Translations under genes and position numbers: made by a program
In this document: positions 8,094 to 15,228 of the stretch, piece after piece
How positions within the stretch are numbered: the first letter of the stretch is position 1
Layout of the letters: every line of letters starts with the position of its first letter
The notes under the pieces: model-generated
The model's database searches: none
Seen by the model: the letters and a program-made list of their open reading frames with translations, nothing else
Told to the model about the DNA's origin: nothing
Origin: Lentzea cavernae
Lineage (GTDB): Bacteria; Actinomycetota; Actinomycetes; Mycobacteriales; Pseudonocardiaceae
Direction: 5' to 3'
Assembly: GCF_014653695.1 (NCBI RefSeq)
Contig: NZ_BNAR01000016.1
Span: 1-64,000, forward strand
DNA: 64,000 bases

Positions 8094-8983
8094 GAGGTCG
8101 CCAGCTTCATGTCCGCGTCGACCTGGGCGAGCTGCTCCGCGCTCAGCGGGCCGCGCGGGGGACGGCAGGGACCGCCGTAGCGGCCGACGTAGTCCATCGA
8201 GCGCTTGATGGCCTGCACGAACTCGGTGCGCGAGTCCCAGCGGAACGCCGGCACGAGCTTCTCGTACAACGCGCGAGCTTCGTCCAGCTTGCCTGCCAGC
8301 GCGAGGGTGAACAGCTCGACGCTCTCGGCGGGGAACACGTTGGGGTAGCCCGCGAACCAGCCCGTCGCGCCCATCAGCAGGCTCTCCAGCACGACGTCGT
8401 CCGCACCCGCCACGACGGTGAGGTGCGGGACGGCCGCGCGGATCTCCAGCACGCGCCGGACGTCGCCGGAGAACTCCTTGACCGCCACCACGTTCTCGAT
8501 CTGGCCGATCTCGGCGAGCAGGTCCGGCGTGAGGTCGACCTTGGTGTCGATCGGGTTGTTGTAGACCATGATCGGCAGCCCGGCCTTCGCGACCTCGCGG
8601 AAGTGGTGCACGACCTCGCCGCGGTTGGCCCGGTACATCGTCGGCGGCAGGCACAGCACACCGTCGGCGCCGTCCTCGGCGGCCAGTTCGGCCCAGTGGC
8701 GGGCCTGGTGCGCGCCCACGCCGTGCACGCCGATGACGGCGATCCCCTTGCCCTTGACCGCGGCGATGGCCGTTTGCGCGACCTCGCGGCGTTCCGCGTC
8801 GGTCAGCGACGAGTACTCGCCCAGCGAGCCGTTCGGGCCGACGCCGCGGCAGCCGCTGTCGACGACCCAGCGGCAGTGCTCGGCGAACTTCTCCAGGTCG
8901 GGACGGAGACCGGCGGGTGCCGACGGGTCTTCGGCGTAGGGCAGTGCGGTGGCGACGATGACGCCGTCGAGCCGTTCGGTCAT
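8090..8983 (-). CDS. DHDPS-family protein, probable 1-pyrroline-4-hydroxy-2-carboxylate deaminase
   Basis: A 297-aa (beta/alpha)8 lyase of the dihydrodipicolinate synthase family. The Schiff-base lysine is K169 in VAVKEFSGD, the helper tyrosine is Y141 in YNNP, and the GxxGE-type pyruvate/acid-binding loop is GSLGEYSSL. In hydroxyproline clusters this family removes ammonia from 1-pyrroline-4-hydroxy-2-carboxylate to give 2-oxoglutarate semialdehyde. The assignment rests on context; sequence alone would also allow other N-acetylneuraminate-lyase-type reactions. A GGAGGAGAAG Shine-Dalgarno precedes the ATG, which overlaps the upstream FAD-protein stop. The next enzyme, 2-oxoglutarate semialdehyde dehydrogenase, is not in this operon. 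Confidence 0.87.
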   Translation of the reverse strand: MTERLDGVIVATALPYAEDPSAPAGLRPDLEKFAEHCRWVVDSGCRGVGPNGSLGEYSSLTDAERREVAQTAIAAVKGKGIAVIGVHGVGAHQARHWAELAAEDGADGVLCLPPTMYRANRGEVVHHFREVAKAGLPIMVYNNPIDTKVDLTPDLLAEIGQIENVVAVKEFSGDVRRVLEIRAAVPHLTVVAGADDVVLESLLMGATGWFAGYPNVFPAESVELFTLALAGKLDEARALYEKLVPAFRWDSRTEFVQAIKRSMDYVGRYGGPCRPPRGPLSAEQLAQVDADMKLATS

Positions 8984-10170
8984 GACTTCTCCTCCGGGAG
9001 GTCGGCCAGTTCGCCAAGGGGGATCGGGATCGCGATCACGCGGCGTTGCCCGTCGAACGGGACGCCGGTCAGTTCGGCGGCGTTGCGGGCGCAGATGCGG
9101 CCCTGGCACCGGCCCAGCGCGACGCGGCTGGTGAGCTTCAGCTCGCGCATGCTCGTGGCGTCGCTGAGGTCTTCGAGGCGGACCTTCTCGCACCGGCACA
9201 CAGTGGTGTCCTGGTGCGGCCACGACTTCCAGCCGGGCTGGACGGCGTGCGCCCTGGCCAGCGCCCCGGCGAACAGACGGCCCCTGCGTACGGCCTCCAG
9301 GGCATTCGCGGGCGGTTTGTGCCCGGCCGCGGCGGCTCCGGCGACGACGCCCTCGGCCTCGGCCAGGTCCGCACCGCCGATGCCGGTGACCTCGCCGGCC
9401 GCGTAGACGTGCTCGACCGATGTCCGCTGGTGCTCGTCGACGTCGAGGAAGTCGTCGGTGCGACTGGCGCTCGGCAGAAGGTCGGTGCGGGGCAGGAAGC
9501 CGTAACCGACGCAGACCAGGTCGGCGTGCTCGGTGCGGTGACTGACCGGGCGCCACTGGCTGTCGAGTTTCGCGACGGTCACCCGGTCGCCGTGCTTGCC
9601 GATGACGGCGGTGCGGGTCTCCAGGCGCGGCAGCACCTTCCGGTAACCCGCGAGCTCGCCGATCTTGTGCCGGTTGGCGGCGACCGCCCTGGCCTCGCGC
9701 AGCCATCGGGCGGGGGAGGAGGCCTCGTAGACGCCGACGAGCGTGGCGCCGAGGTCCTGCAGCGCGGTGGCGACGGGCAGCAGGAACGGGCCGGTGCCGC
9801 TGACGATGACGCGTCCGGCCAGCGTGATCCCCTGCTTGGCGAGCGCCTGCGCGGCGCCCGCGGTGATCACGCCGGGGCCGTCCCAGCCGGGGAAGGGCAG
9901 CGGGCGGTCGTAGGCGCCGGTGGCGACGACCAGCGCGTCGAACCGCAGCACGGCGGGACCGCGGAGGTGCAGCACGTCCCCTTCGACCATCCAGGCCTCG
10001 GTGTTCTTGAGGTGCGTGACGCCGGGGTGGCTGAACTTGGCCCTGCCGCGCAGGTACTGACCGCCGGCGTCGGGTTCCGAGTCGACCATCACGACCTCGG
10101 CGCCCGCGTCGGCGGCGGTCCGGGCGGCGGCCATCCCGGCGGGGCCCGCGCCCACCACGACGACCCTCAC
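8980..10170 (-). CDS. NAD(P)/FAD-dependent oxidoreductase, D-hydroxyproline dehydrogenase subunit (HcnB/OoxA-like)
   Basis: A 396-aa flavoprotein. An N-terminal FAD-binding GxGxxG (VVVGAGPAGMAAA) and a second dinucleotide fold (VIVSGTGPFLLPVA) precede a cysteine-rich C-terminal domain with CRCE and CQGRIC, typical of the BFD-like [2Fe-2S]-binding module of HcnB/OoxA subunits. In hydroxyproline operons this subunit joins a DadA-like catalytic subunit and a small ferredoxin-like subunit to form a membrane-linked dehydrogenase oxidising cis-4-hydroxy-D-proline. The GTG start overlaps the stop of the small ferredoxin gene (GTGA). Neighbours on both sides belong to the same pathway. Confidence 0.88.
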   Translation of the reverse strand: MRVVVVGAGPAGMAAARTAADAGAEVVMVDSEPDAGGQYLRGRAKFSHPGVTHLKNTEAWMVEGDVLHLRGPAVLRFDALVVATGAYDRPLPFPGWDGPGVITAGAAQALAKQGITLAGRVIVSGTGPFLLPVATALQDLGATLVGVYEASSPARWLREARAVAANRHKIGELAGYRKVLPRLETRTAVIGKHGDRVTVAKLDSQWRPVSHRTEHADLVCVGYGFLPRTDLLPSASRTDDFLDVDEHQRTSVEHVYAAGEVTGIGGADLAEAEGVVAGAAAAGHKPPANALEAVRRGRLFAGALARAHAVQPGWKSWPHQDTTVCRCEKVRLEDLSDATSMRELKLTSRVALGRCQGRICARNAAELTGVPFDGQRRVIAIPIPLGELADLPEEKS

Positions 10171-10349
10171 GGCGTCGTCCTGATCACGTCGCCGTCGCGC
10201 AGCGGGTGGCGGCACGCGCGGACCTCGGGCACGCCGTTGATCTCCGCGACGCAGCCGAAGCACACGCCGATGCCGCAGAAGTACCTGCCCGGCAACAACT
10301 CCGCCACGTGCGCGACTTCTCGTTGCAGGCCGTTGAACGTCACCTTCAC
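10167..10349 (-). CDS. Very small (2Fe-2S)-binding subunit of the hydroxyproline dehydrogenase (HcnA-like)
   Basis: A 60-aa protein with the plant-ferredoxin-like cysteine set CGIGVCFGC plus a later RACRHPLRDGD cysteine, as in HcnA/OoxB-type small subunits. Usual members are 85-110 aa. Here the segment between the first strand (VKVTFNGLQREV) and the cysteine loop is almost absent, so the protein looks internally shortened, yet all four cluster ligands and the frame are kept. The GTG start at 10349 overlaps the end of the catalytic FAD gene, and its stop overlaps the next gene, so it is translated as part of the operon. It is likely functional but minimal. Confidence 0.85.
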   Translation of the reverse strand: MKVTFNGLQREVAHVAELLPGRYFCGIGVCFGCVAEINGVPEVRACRHPLRDGDVIRTTP

Positions 10350-11425
10350 ACCATCACCTCCGGCCGGTCGACCCGGAACGGGTGGGGGTCCACGAGCGGG
10401 GTGCCGCCCGTGAGCAGGTCGGCGAGCAGGCGCCCGGTGGCCGGGGCGAGGCCGACGCCCGCGCCCTCGTGGCCGGTGGCGTGCCACAGACCGGGCGTGC
10501 GCGGGTCCTCGCCGATGATCGGCAGGTGGTCCGGGGCATACGGGCGGAACCCGCCGTACGCGCGCATGACCGGCACGCTCGCCAGCATCGGGAACATCGC
10601 GATCGCTCGCAGCGCCAGCGCTTTGAGCACCTTGCTCTCGATCGTCTCGTCGAAGCCCTTGCGCTGGCGGCTCGATCCGATCAGGACCGTGCCTGCCTGC
10701 GTCGACTCGACCACGCCGGAGGTCTGCAGGTCGGCGTCGCCGCTCGCGACCGCGCCGACGTAGTCCGCGTCGTAGACCTTGTGCCGGATCGTGCCGGGGA
10801 TCGGGGTGGTCACGAGCACCACGCCGCGGCGGGGGAGCACGTTCACGCCGAAGGTCCGCGCCCACGGCCCGGTGGCGTTGACGACCGCGCCGCAGCTGAT
10901 CACGCCGTCGGTGGTGGTCACGCTCCTGCCGTCCGCCGTGGACACCTCGGCGCGGCGGACCTCGATGCCGCGCAACAGGGTCCGGGTGGCCTTGACCGGG
11001 TTGAGCTGGGCGTCCTGCAGGTAGTGGACGGCGGCGGTGATCTCCGGGTTGAGGTGCGGCTCGTGGGCCAGCGCGTCCGCCGCGCTGATCTCGCAGGCGT
11101 CGACACCGGCGGTGCGCTGGGCGGCCGCGAAGGCCTGCAGCGGGACGACGGCACCGGGAGCGGTGGCGACGACCAGTCCGCCCTTCTCCTCCCATTCGGC
11201 GTCTTCTGCCAGCTCCGGCCACAGGGCGCGACTCGCCAGGGCGAGGTCGAGCTCCGGGCCGGGTTCCTTGTCGCTGACGAGGACGTTGCCCTCACCGGCC
11301 GCGCTGGTGCCCGACGCCGGTCCGCGGCGGTCGACGACGACCACACCGAGGCCGCGCGCCCGCAGGGCCTGGGCGCACGCGGCCCCGATGATGCCCGCGC
11401 CCATGACCACGACGTCCGGGTTCAT
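10346..11425 (-). CDS. FAD-dependent oxidoreductase, D-hydroxyproline dehydrogenase catalytic subunit (DadA-like)
   Basis: A 359-aa D-amino-acid dehydrogenase-like flavoprotein. The FAD-binding motif VVVMGAGIIGAACA starts at residue ~6. The DAO-type C-terminal region contains GGFRPYAPDHLPIIGEDPR and ATGHEGAGVGLAPATG. It would oxidise cis-4-hydroxy-D-proline to the pyrroline acid. I chose the ATG at 11425 over the upstream in-frame GTG at 11431 because GGAGG lies 5 nt before it. First enzyme gene of the operon, 27 bp after the regulator stop. The palindrome at 11435-11452 sits in that gap. Confidence 0.88.
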   Translation of the reverse strand: MNPDVVVMGAGIIGAACAQALRARGLGVVVVDRRGPASGTSAAGEGNVLVSDKEPGPELDLALASRALWPELAEDAEWEEKGGLVVATAPGAVVPLQAFAAAQRTAGVDACEISAADALAHEPHLNPEITAAVHYLQDAQLNPVKATRTLLRGIEVRRAEVSTADGRSVTTTDGVISCGAVVNATGPWARTFGVNVLPRRGVVLVTTPIPGTIRHKVYDADYVGAVASGDADLQTSGVVESTQAGTVLIGSSRQRKGFDETIESKVLKALALRAIAMFPMLASVPVMRAYGGFRPYAPDHLPIIGEDPRTPGLWHATGHEGAGVGLAPATGRLLADLLTGGTPLVDPHPFRVDRPEVMV

Positions 11426-11434
11426 CGCCACCTC

Positions 11435-11452
11435 CGTTCAATAGAATGAACG
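11435..11452. promoter_or_regulatory. 18-bp palindromic operator candidate of the hydroxyproline operon
   Basis: CGTTCA (11435-11440), six bases (ATAGAA), then TGAACG (11447-11452) form a perfect inverted repeat. It fills the gap between the XRE-cupin regulator stop and the Shine-Dalgarno of the first enzyme gene. Its position and the adjacent XRE regulator make it the likely operator. As RNA it would be only a weak 6-bp hairpin. Confidence 0.65.
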
Positions 11453-11998
11453 TTAGTGCTTCGGGTACTCCAGCACCAGTACCGAGCTGACCTCGCCGCC
11501 GACGGTCTCGTAGAGGTGGGGCGTCGAGCCGGGGAAGCAGACGTAGTCGCCCGGTCCGAGCACGTAGGGCTCGTCCACCGGACCCACGCGCAGCTCGCCG
11601 CTCGTGACCAGCACGTGCTCCCTGCCGGGATGACCTTCGCTGGTCTGGACCCCTCCCGGCCGCACGCGCTGGTCGTAGATCTCCAGCACGGTGTCGCCGA
11701 TGTCCATCCGGCGCATCAGCCGCAGGTCGACGGCGGCGCTGCTGAGCACCTCGACGTCGCGGGCCCGCACCAGCACGACGTCCGGGGGCGTCCGCTCGGT
11801 CACCAGTTCCGACACGGGCACGTCCAAAGCGTTCGACAAACTGAACACGGTCTCGATCGTCGGGTTGCCCGTGCCGCTCTCCAGCTGCGACAGCGTGCCC
11901 TTGGCGATGGACGACCGCCGCGCGAGCTCCGACAGCGACAGCCCGCGCCGCTCCCGGAACGCCCTGATGTTGGCGCCAAGCACCTGACCCGCACTCAT
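11453..11998 (-). CDS. XRE family regulator with cupin domain
   Basis: A 181-aa two-domain regulator. An XRE helix-turn-helix (residues ~8-64; LSLSELARRSSIAKGTLSQLESG is characteristic) is followed by a small RmlC-like cupin (residues ~105-178; ends PGDYVCFPGSTPHLYETVGG). Such proteins commonly control amine and amino-acid catabolic operons, with the cupin sensing the substrate. It lies directly upstream of, and on the same strand as, the hydroxyproline enzyme genes, with a perfect palindrome between, so it probably regulates that operon. The ATG at 11998 has little room for a leader before the divergent gene at 12029. Confidence 0.9.
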   Translation of the reverse strand: MSAGQVLGANIRAFRERRGLSLSELARRSSIAKGTLSQLESGTGNPTIETVFSLSNALDVPVSELVTERTPPDVVLVRARDVEVLSSAAVDLRLMRRMDIGDTVLEIYDQRVRPGGVQTSEGHPGREHVLVTSGELRVGPVDEPYVLGPGDYVCFPGSTPHLYETVGGEVSSVLVLEYPKH

Positions 11999-12015
11999 AA
12001 CCACTGATCGTTGCA

Positions 12016-12021
12016 TAGGCT
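12016..12021 (+). promoter_or_regulatory. Leaderless promoter -10 (TAGGCT)
   Basis: TAGGCT lies 7 nt before the ATG at 12029, without a Shine-Dalgarno. It has the same hexamer and spacing as the box before the M24 peptidase. Confidence 0.55.
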
Positions 12022-12028
12022 TGCGCCC

Positions 12029-12415
12029 ATGACTGCGTACACGGAGGCGGAGGGGCAGACCCTCCGCACAGCCGTTTTCGGTGCCATGGTGCTGGTGTCC
12101 ACTGCGGACCCCGGCTCGGTCGACGAGGAGAGCCACGCCGGCATCAGGGCCATCACCCTGCTCACGGACGACCTGCGCGCCATCATCTCCTCCGCCCCGC
12201 CCTCGCTGCCGAAGGGCTCGACGTCCGATGTGGAGTCGGGAGTCCTCACGGCGCTGCGCGACTCGGTGGCGATCATCAACGCCCACGAACCGCGCGACGT
12301 CGCGATCTTCCGCGCCGCCGTGACGGAGATGTGCCGCTCGGTCGCCGGTGCGGACGGCGAGGTGGCCGTGGCGGAACGGGCGATGGTCACCAAGGTCGTC
12401 GAGGCCCTCGGCTGA
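12029..12415 (+). CDS. TerB-like small alpha-helical protein
   Basis: A 128-aa, probably soluble, mostly helical protein of unknown function. Its C-terminal half (from DVAIFRAAVTEMCRSVAGAD through GEVAVAERAMVTKVVEAL) resembles the repeating helix pattern of TerB-type domains, in which an acidic ADGE loop joins two helices. This is a pattern match only. There is no signal peptide or membrane segment. The ATG follows a leaderless -10 box. It faces the SLATT-type gene tail-to-tail across the long palindrome at 12431-12597. Confidence 0.7.
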   Translation: MTAYTEAEGQTLRTAVFGAMVLVSTADPGSVDEESHAGIRAITLLTDDLRAIISSAPPSLPKGSTSDVESGVLTALRDSVAIINAHEPRDVAIFRAAVTEMCRSVAGADGEVAVAERAMVTKVVEALG

Positions 12416-12430
12416 CGGGACGCCACCGCC

Positions 12431-12597
12431 CCAGGCCCTGTCCTGCGGGTCTCGTCCGCGACAGTCGCGGCCGAGGGCCACGGAGGCGGCACCGCCGCAA
12501 CGCCCGAACACGCCCGGTATGAGGGCGCCGCAGCGGCACCACCTCCGTGACTCTCGACCGCGACTCCCATCGAACGGACCTGCAGGACAGGGCCTGG
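12431..12597. repeat. 167-bp near-perfect palindrome (long hairpin repeat)
   Basis: The outer 16 bp are perfectly inverted: CCAGGCCCTGTCCTGC at 12431-12446 and GCAGGACAGGGCCTGG at 12582-12597. Aligning the element with its own reverse complement without gaps keeps pairing through AGTCGCGG and CACGGAGG to the centre near 12514, with roughly 55 of the first 75 positions matching. It lies between convergent genes and touches the stop codon of the SLATT-type gene (12598). The left arm resembles the repeat at 61-140. No coding potential. It could act as a bidirectional terminator or as a mobilisable palindromic element; both are inference. Confidence 0.75.
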
Positions 12598-13464
12598 TCA
12601 GGTCGCGCTCGGCCGCGACGCGAGCCAGGCGGTGTGCTCCTTGCCGATCACGGCCTCGGTCTCGGCGACCACGACGGCCCAGTCGCTCTCGCGCACGTGG
12701 GGGAGCCGCTGGTGGACGTCCGCGAGCTCCCCGGCCGCCGCCGCGTAGGTGACCCTGAGGTTCTCGTACTGCCGCAACCCGATCCAGGCCGCGCCACCGG
12801 CGACGGCCGCGGCCATCACCCCGGACAGGTCGACGTCCCAGACGCCGTTGATCCGCAGCGTGGCGAAGACGATCGCGACGAGCTCCCCGACGATCATCAG
12901 GACGCGGAAGACGGTCGCCCGCGTTTCGTTCATCGCCGCCCTCTCCCGATACCACCGCAGCTGCGGCCGCACGCGCGTCTCGCGGTACGCGTTCCTCCGC
13001 TCGGTGAACGGCTTGGCGCGCAACTCCGCCATCACCCGCTCGCCCGGCTCGTTCGCGCTCGTGAGCATCACCTCCCTGCGATGCTCCTTCACCGCGTCGG
13101 CGATGGCGAGGTCCAGGTCCGCGCGCGGGTCCTGCGAGGCGCCGTGGAACGGATCGCCCGCCACGGCGTAGCGCCACGCCAGCGACTTGACCCGTTCCGC
13201 GACCGTGCGGCCCGCGTTCCACTTCAGCTCCGGGTGCATCACCCACAGCAGGAGCTCGCCGAACAACGCGGTGAGGAACCCGGCCAGCGCCACCCACGCC
13301 CAGACGTCGACGCCGCCGCCGACCTGCCACTTGAACGCACCGCCCAGTGCCGCGACCACCGCGCCGATCAGTCGGACGCGGCTGAACAGCAGCGTGAGGC
13401 GCTGTCCGCGCCGGGAGACGGCCTCCGCGTCGTGGTAGAAGCCGGGCAGGTGCGTGTCGTCCAT
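12598..13464 (-). CDS. SLATT-type membrane protein (DUF4231-like)
   Basis: A 288-aa membrane protein with two pairs of hydrophobic segments: ~30-72 (RLIGAVVAALGGAF; WVALAGFLTALFGELLLWVM) and ~185-235 (RVLMIVGELVAIVFATL; VMAAAVAGGAAWIGL). Between them lie the conserved-looking RTVAERVKSLAWRYAVAGDPF block and a charged helical region with RETRVRPQLRWYRERAAMN. This layout matches the DUF4231/SLATT family. SLATT two-TM proteins are proposed pore-forming effectors in nucleotide-signalling conflict systems, but no SMODS or SLOG gene is adjacent. Divergent from the ankyrin gene (57 bp apart). Role unproven. Confidence 0.8.
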   Translation of the reverse strand: MDDTHLPGFYHDAEAVSRRGQRLTLLFSRVRLIGAVVAALGGAFKWQVGGGVDVWAWVALAGFLTALFGELLLWVMHPELKWNAGRTVAERVKSLAWRYAVAGDPFHGASQDPRADLDLAIADAVKEHRREVMLTSANEPGERVMAELRAKPFTERRNAYRETRVRPQLRWYRERAAMNETRATVFRVLMIVGELVAIVFATLRINGVWDVDLSGVMAAAVAGGAAWIGLRQYENLRVTYAAAAGELADVHQRLPHVRESDWAVVVAETEAVIGKEHTAWLASRPSAT

Positions 13465-13509
13465 CCGCTGTGACTACCACGGTGGTGATCTTGTGGCGAG
13501 TGTCCGCGC

Positions 13510-13515
13510 TAGCCT
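13510..13515 (+). promoter_or_regulatory. Leaderless promoter -10 (TAGCCT)
   Basis: TAGCCT ends 6 nt before the ATG at 13522, and there is no Shine-Dalgarno between. It drives the ankyrin gene. Confidence 0.5.
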
Positions 13516-13521
13516 CGACCC

Positions 13522-14340
13522 ATGGGGGAAGACGCGCTGGAGGAGTTGCACTGGGCGGCGGAGTTCAAGTCGCCGCGGGAAGTCGCCTCGCTGATCGCCG
13601 AGGTGGACGACGTCGACGCGATGGACGAGGAGCGCACGGCGTTGTGGCGCGCCGTGCACGCGGGCCGTCACGAGAACGTTCAGGTCCTGCTCGCCGCGGG
13701 CGCGGATCCGGCGCGCCCGATGATGTTCGGCTGGTCACCGGCCAGGCTGAGCCTCGTCACCGGCCACCCGCTGCCGACGACGGAGGTGCTCACGTCCGAG
13801 GAACGCGCCGCCGTCGAGGAACGCGACCGGCTCGTGGCAGCACTCGGCGGAATACCCCGCGACGACGGCTACAGCCTGGCCTGCGTCGCCGGCGTGGACG
13901 CGGAGACGGCCGCGCGGAGGCTGGAGGCCGAACCCGTCGAGGTGACCGAGCAGGTGTGGACCTGGGACGCGGACCTCGCCGTGGTCGGCGTGACGACCGT
14001 GCCCGGCGGCTGCGTGGTGATGCAGCCCAAGGGCTACACGGCGGTGCGGGTGGGCGGACGACTGTCGGCGGGCACCGTCGCGTTCGGCATGTACGCCAAT
14101 CCCAAGGGCGGCAACCACGGGGAGATCTGGCGCGACGGCGACTGCGAGGCGTCGGACCTGAACACCGGCGGGGGCGTCGACCTGGAGGACAACGCGGCGG
14201 ACGTCCTGCTGGCGCACCTCCACCAGGACGAACCGGTGGCGTACTGCCTCGCGTTCGCGGGGTTGCGGCCGACGGACGCACGTGCGTTCACCGCACCCGA
14301 CCTGTGGCTGCGCCTTCCCGGCCACGTCGTGAACGGCTGA
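13522..14340 (+). CDS. Ankyrin-repeat protein with unknown C-terminal domain
   Basis: A 272-aa cytosolic protein. Residues ~5-75 hold two or three degenerate ankyrin repeats (ELHWAAEFKSPREVASLIAE; TALWRAVHAGRHENVQVLLAAGADP; FGWSPARLSLVTGH). The C-terminal ~190 residues are a beta-rich region I do not recognise, with VVMQPKGYTAVRVG and FGMYANPKGGNHGEIWRDG. Similar ankyrin-plus-C-terminal proteins are common but unassigned in actinobacteria. The start follows a TAGCCT leaderless box. Its role next to the SLATT and TerB-like genes is unknown. Confidence 0.75.
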   Translation: MGEDALEELHWAAEFKSPREVASLIAEVDDVDAMDEERTALWRAVHAGRHENVQVLLAAGADPARPMMFGWSPARLSLVTGHPLPTTEVLTSEERAAVEERDRLVAALGGIPRDDGYSLACVAGVDAETAARRLEAEPVEVTEQVWTWDADLAVVGVTTVPGGCVVMQPKGYTAVRVGGRLSAGTVAFGMYANPKGGNHGEIWRDGDCEASDLNTGGGVDLEDNAADVLLAHLHQDEPVAYCLAFAGLRPTDARAFTAPDLWLRLPGHVVNG

Positions 14341-14397
14341 GCGGTTCCCTGCCCCGACGCGGTGCCGCTCTCAGCGACCGGCGCGCATGATGGGGTG

Positions 14398-15228
14398 ATG
14401 CTGGAGGCACTGCGGCGGCAGCTGAGCGAGGGACTCTTCGAGAAGGTCGCGGGTCCGGAGCGGGAGAGACACGCCCGCCGGATCCACGACTCGCCCGGCC
14501 CTCGCCTGTTCGCCGACGACAGGCCGATCCGGCACGTCCACGCTGATCACGCCATGTTCATCGGCGGGCTGCGGGCGTTGCTGCTGCAGTCGCTGCACCC
14601 GCTGGCGATGGCGGCGGTCGCGCAGCACTCCGACTACCTGACCGATCCGTGGGGCCGGTTGCAGCGCACGAGCCTGTTCGTCGGCACGACGACGTACGGG
14701 ACCGCCGAGGACGCGCTCAAGACCGTGGAACGGCTCGGGCGGGTTCACGCGCACATCCACGGCACCGCGCCGGACGGGCGGCAGTACCGGGCCGACGACC
14801 CGCACCTGCTGGCGTGGGTGCACGTGGCCGAGGTCGACAGCTTCCTGCGGTGCCACCAGCGTTACGGCGAGGAGCCGCTCGACGACTACGACGGGTACGT
14901 CGCGGACATGGCCGTCATCGCCGACGCCATGGGCATTCCGGACCCGCCGCGCACGACGGCCGAGCTCGAAGCGAAGCTGCAGTCCTACCGGCCCGAGCTG
15001 AAGGGCACGGCCGAGGCGCGGGAAGCGGCGCGGTTCCTGCTGGTCAAGGCGCCGCTGCCGGTGCTGGCGCGGGGGCCGTACGCGGTGTTGAGCGCCACGG
15101 CCGTCGGGACGTTGCCCGTGTGGGCGCGCGTACCGCTCCGGTTGCCGTACCTGCCGATCGCGGAGGCGACGGGCGTGCGGTTCGCGGGTCACGCGTTGAT
15201 GCGCGGCCTTCGGTGGGTCACGAACTGA
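14398..15228 (+). CDS. DUF2236 / MpaB-like oxygenase family protein
   Basis: A 276-aa helical protein of the DUF2236 family, which includes the latex-clearing oxygenase Lcp and the fungal MpaB oxygenase. Family-typical features: an early His/Asp-rich stretch (RHVHADHAMFIGGLRALLLQ), then HPLAMAAVAQHSDY, DPWGRLQRTSLFV and HLLAWVHVAEVDSFL. No signal peptide is visible. The ATG at 14398 is preferred over in-frame GTGs at 14362 and 14395. The substrate is unknown. The last 11 bp overlap the 3' end of the convergent hydrolase gene. Confidence 0.85.
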   Translation: MLEALRRQLSEGLFEKVAGPERERHARRIHDSPGPRLFADDRPIRHVHADHAMFIGGLRALLLQSLHPLAMAAVAQHSDYLTDPWGRLQRTSLFVGTTTYGTAEDALKTVERLGRVHAHIHGTAPDGRQYRADDPHLLAWVHVAEVDSFLRCHQRYGEEPLDDYDGYVADMAVIADAMGIPDPPRTTAELEAKLQSYRPELKGTAEAREAARFLLVKAPLPVLARGPYAVLSATAVGTLPVWARVPLRLPYLPIAEATGVRFAGHALMRGLRWVTN

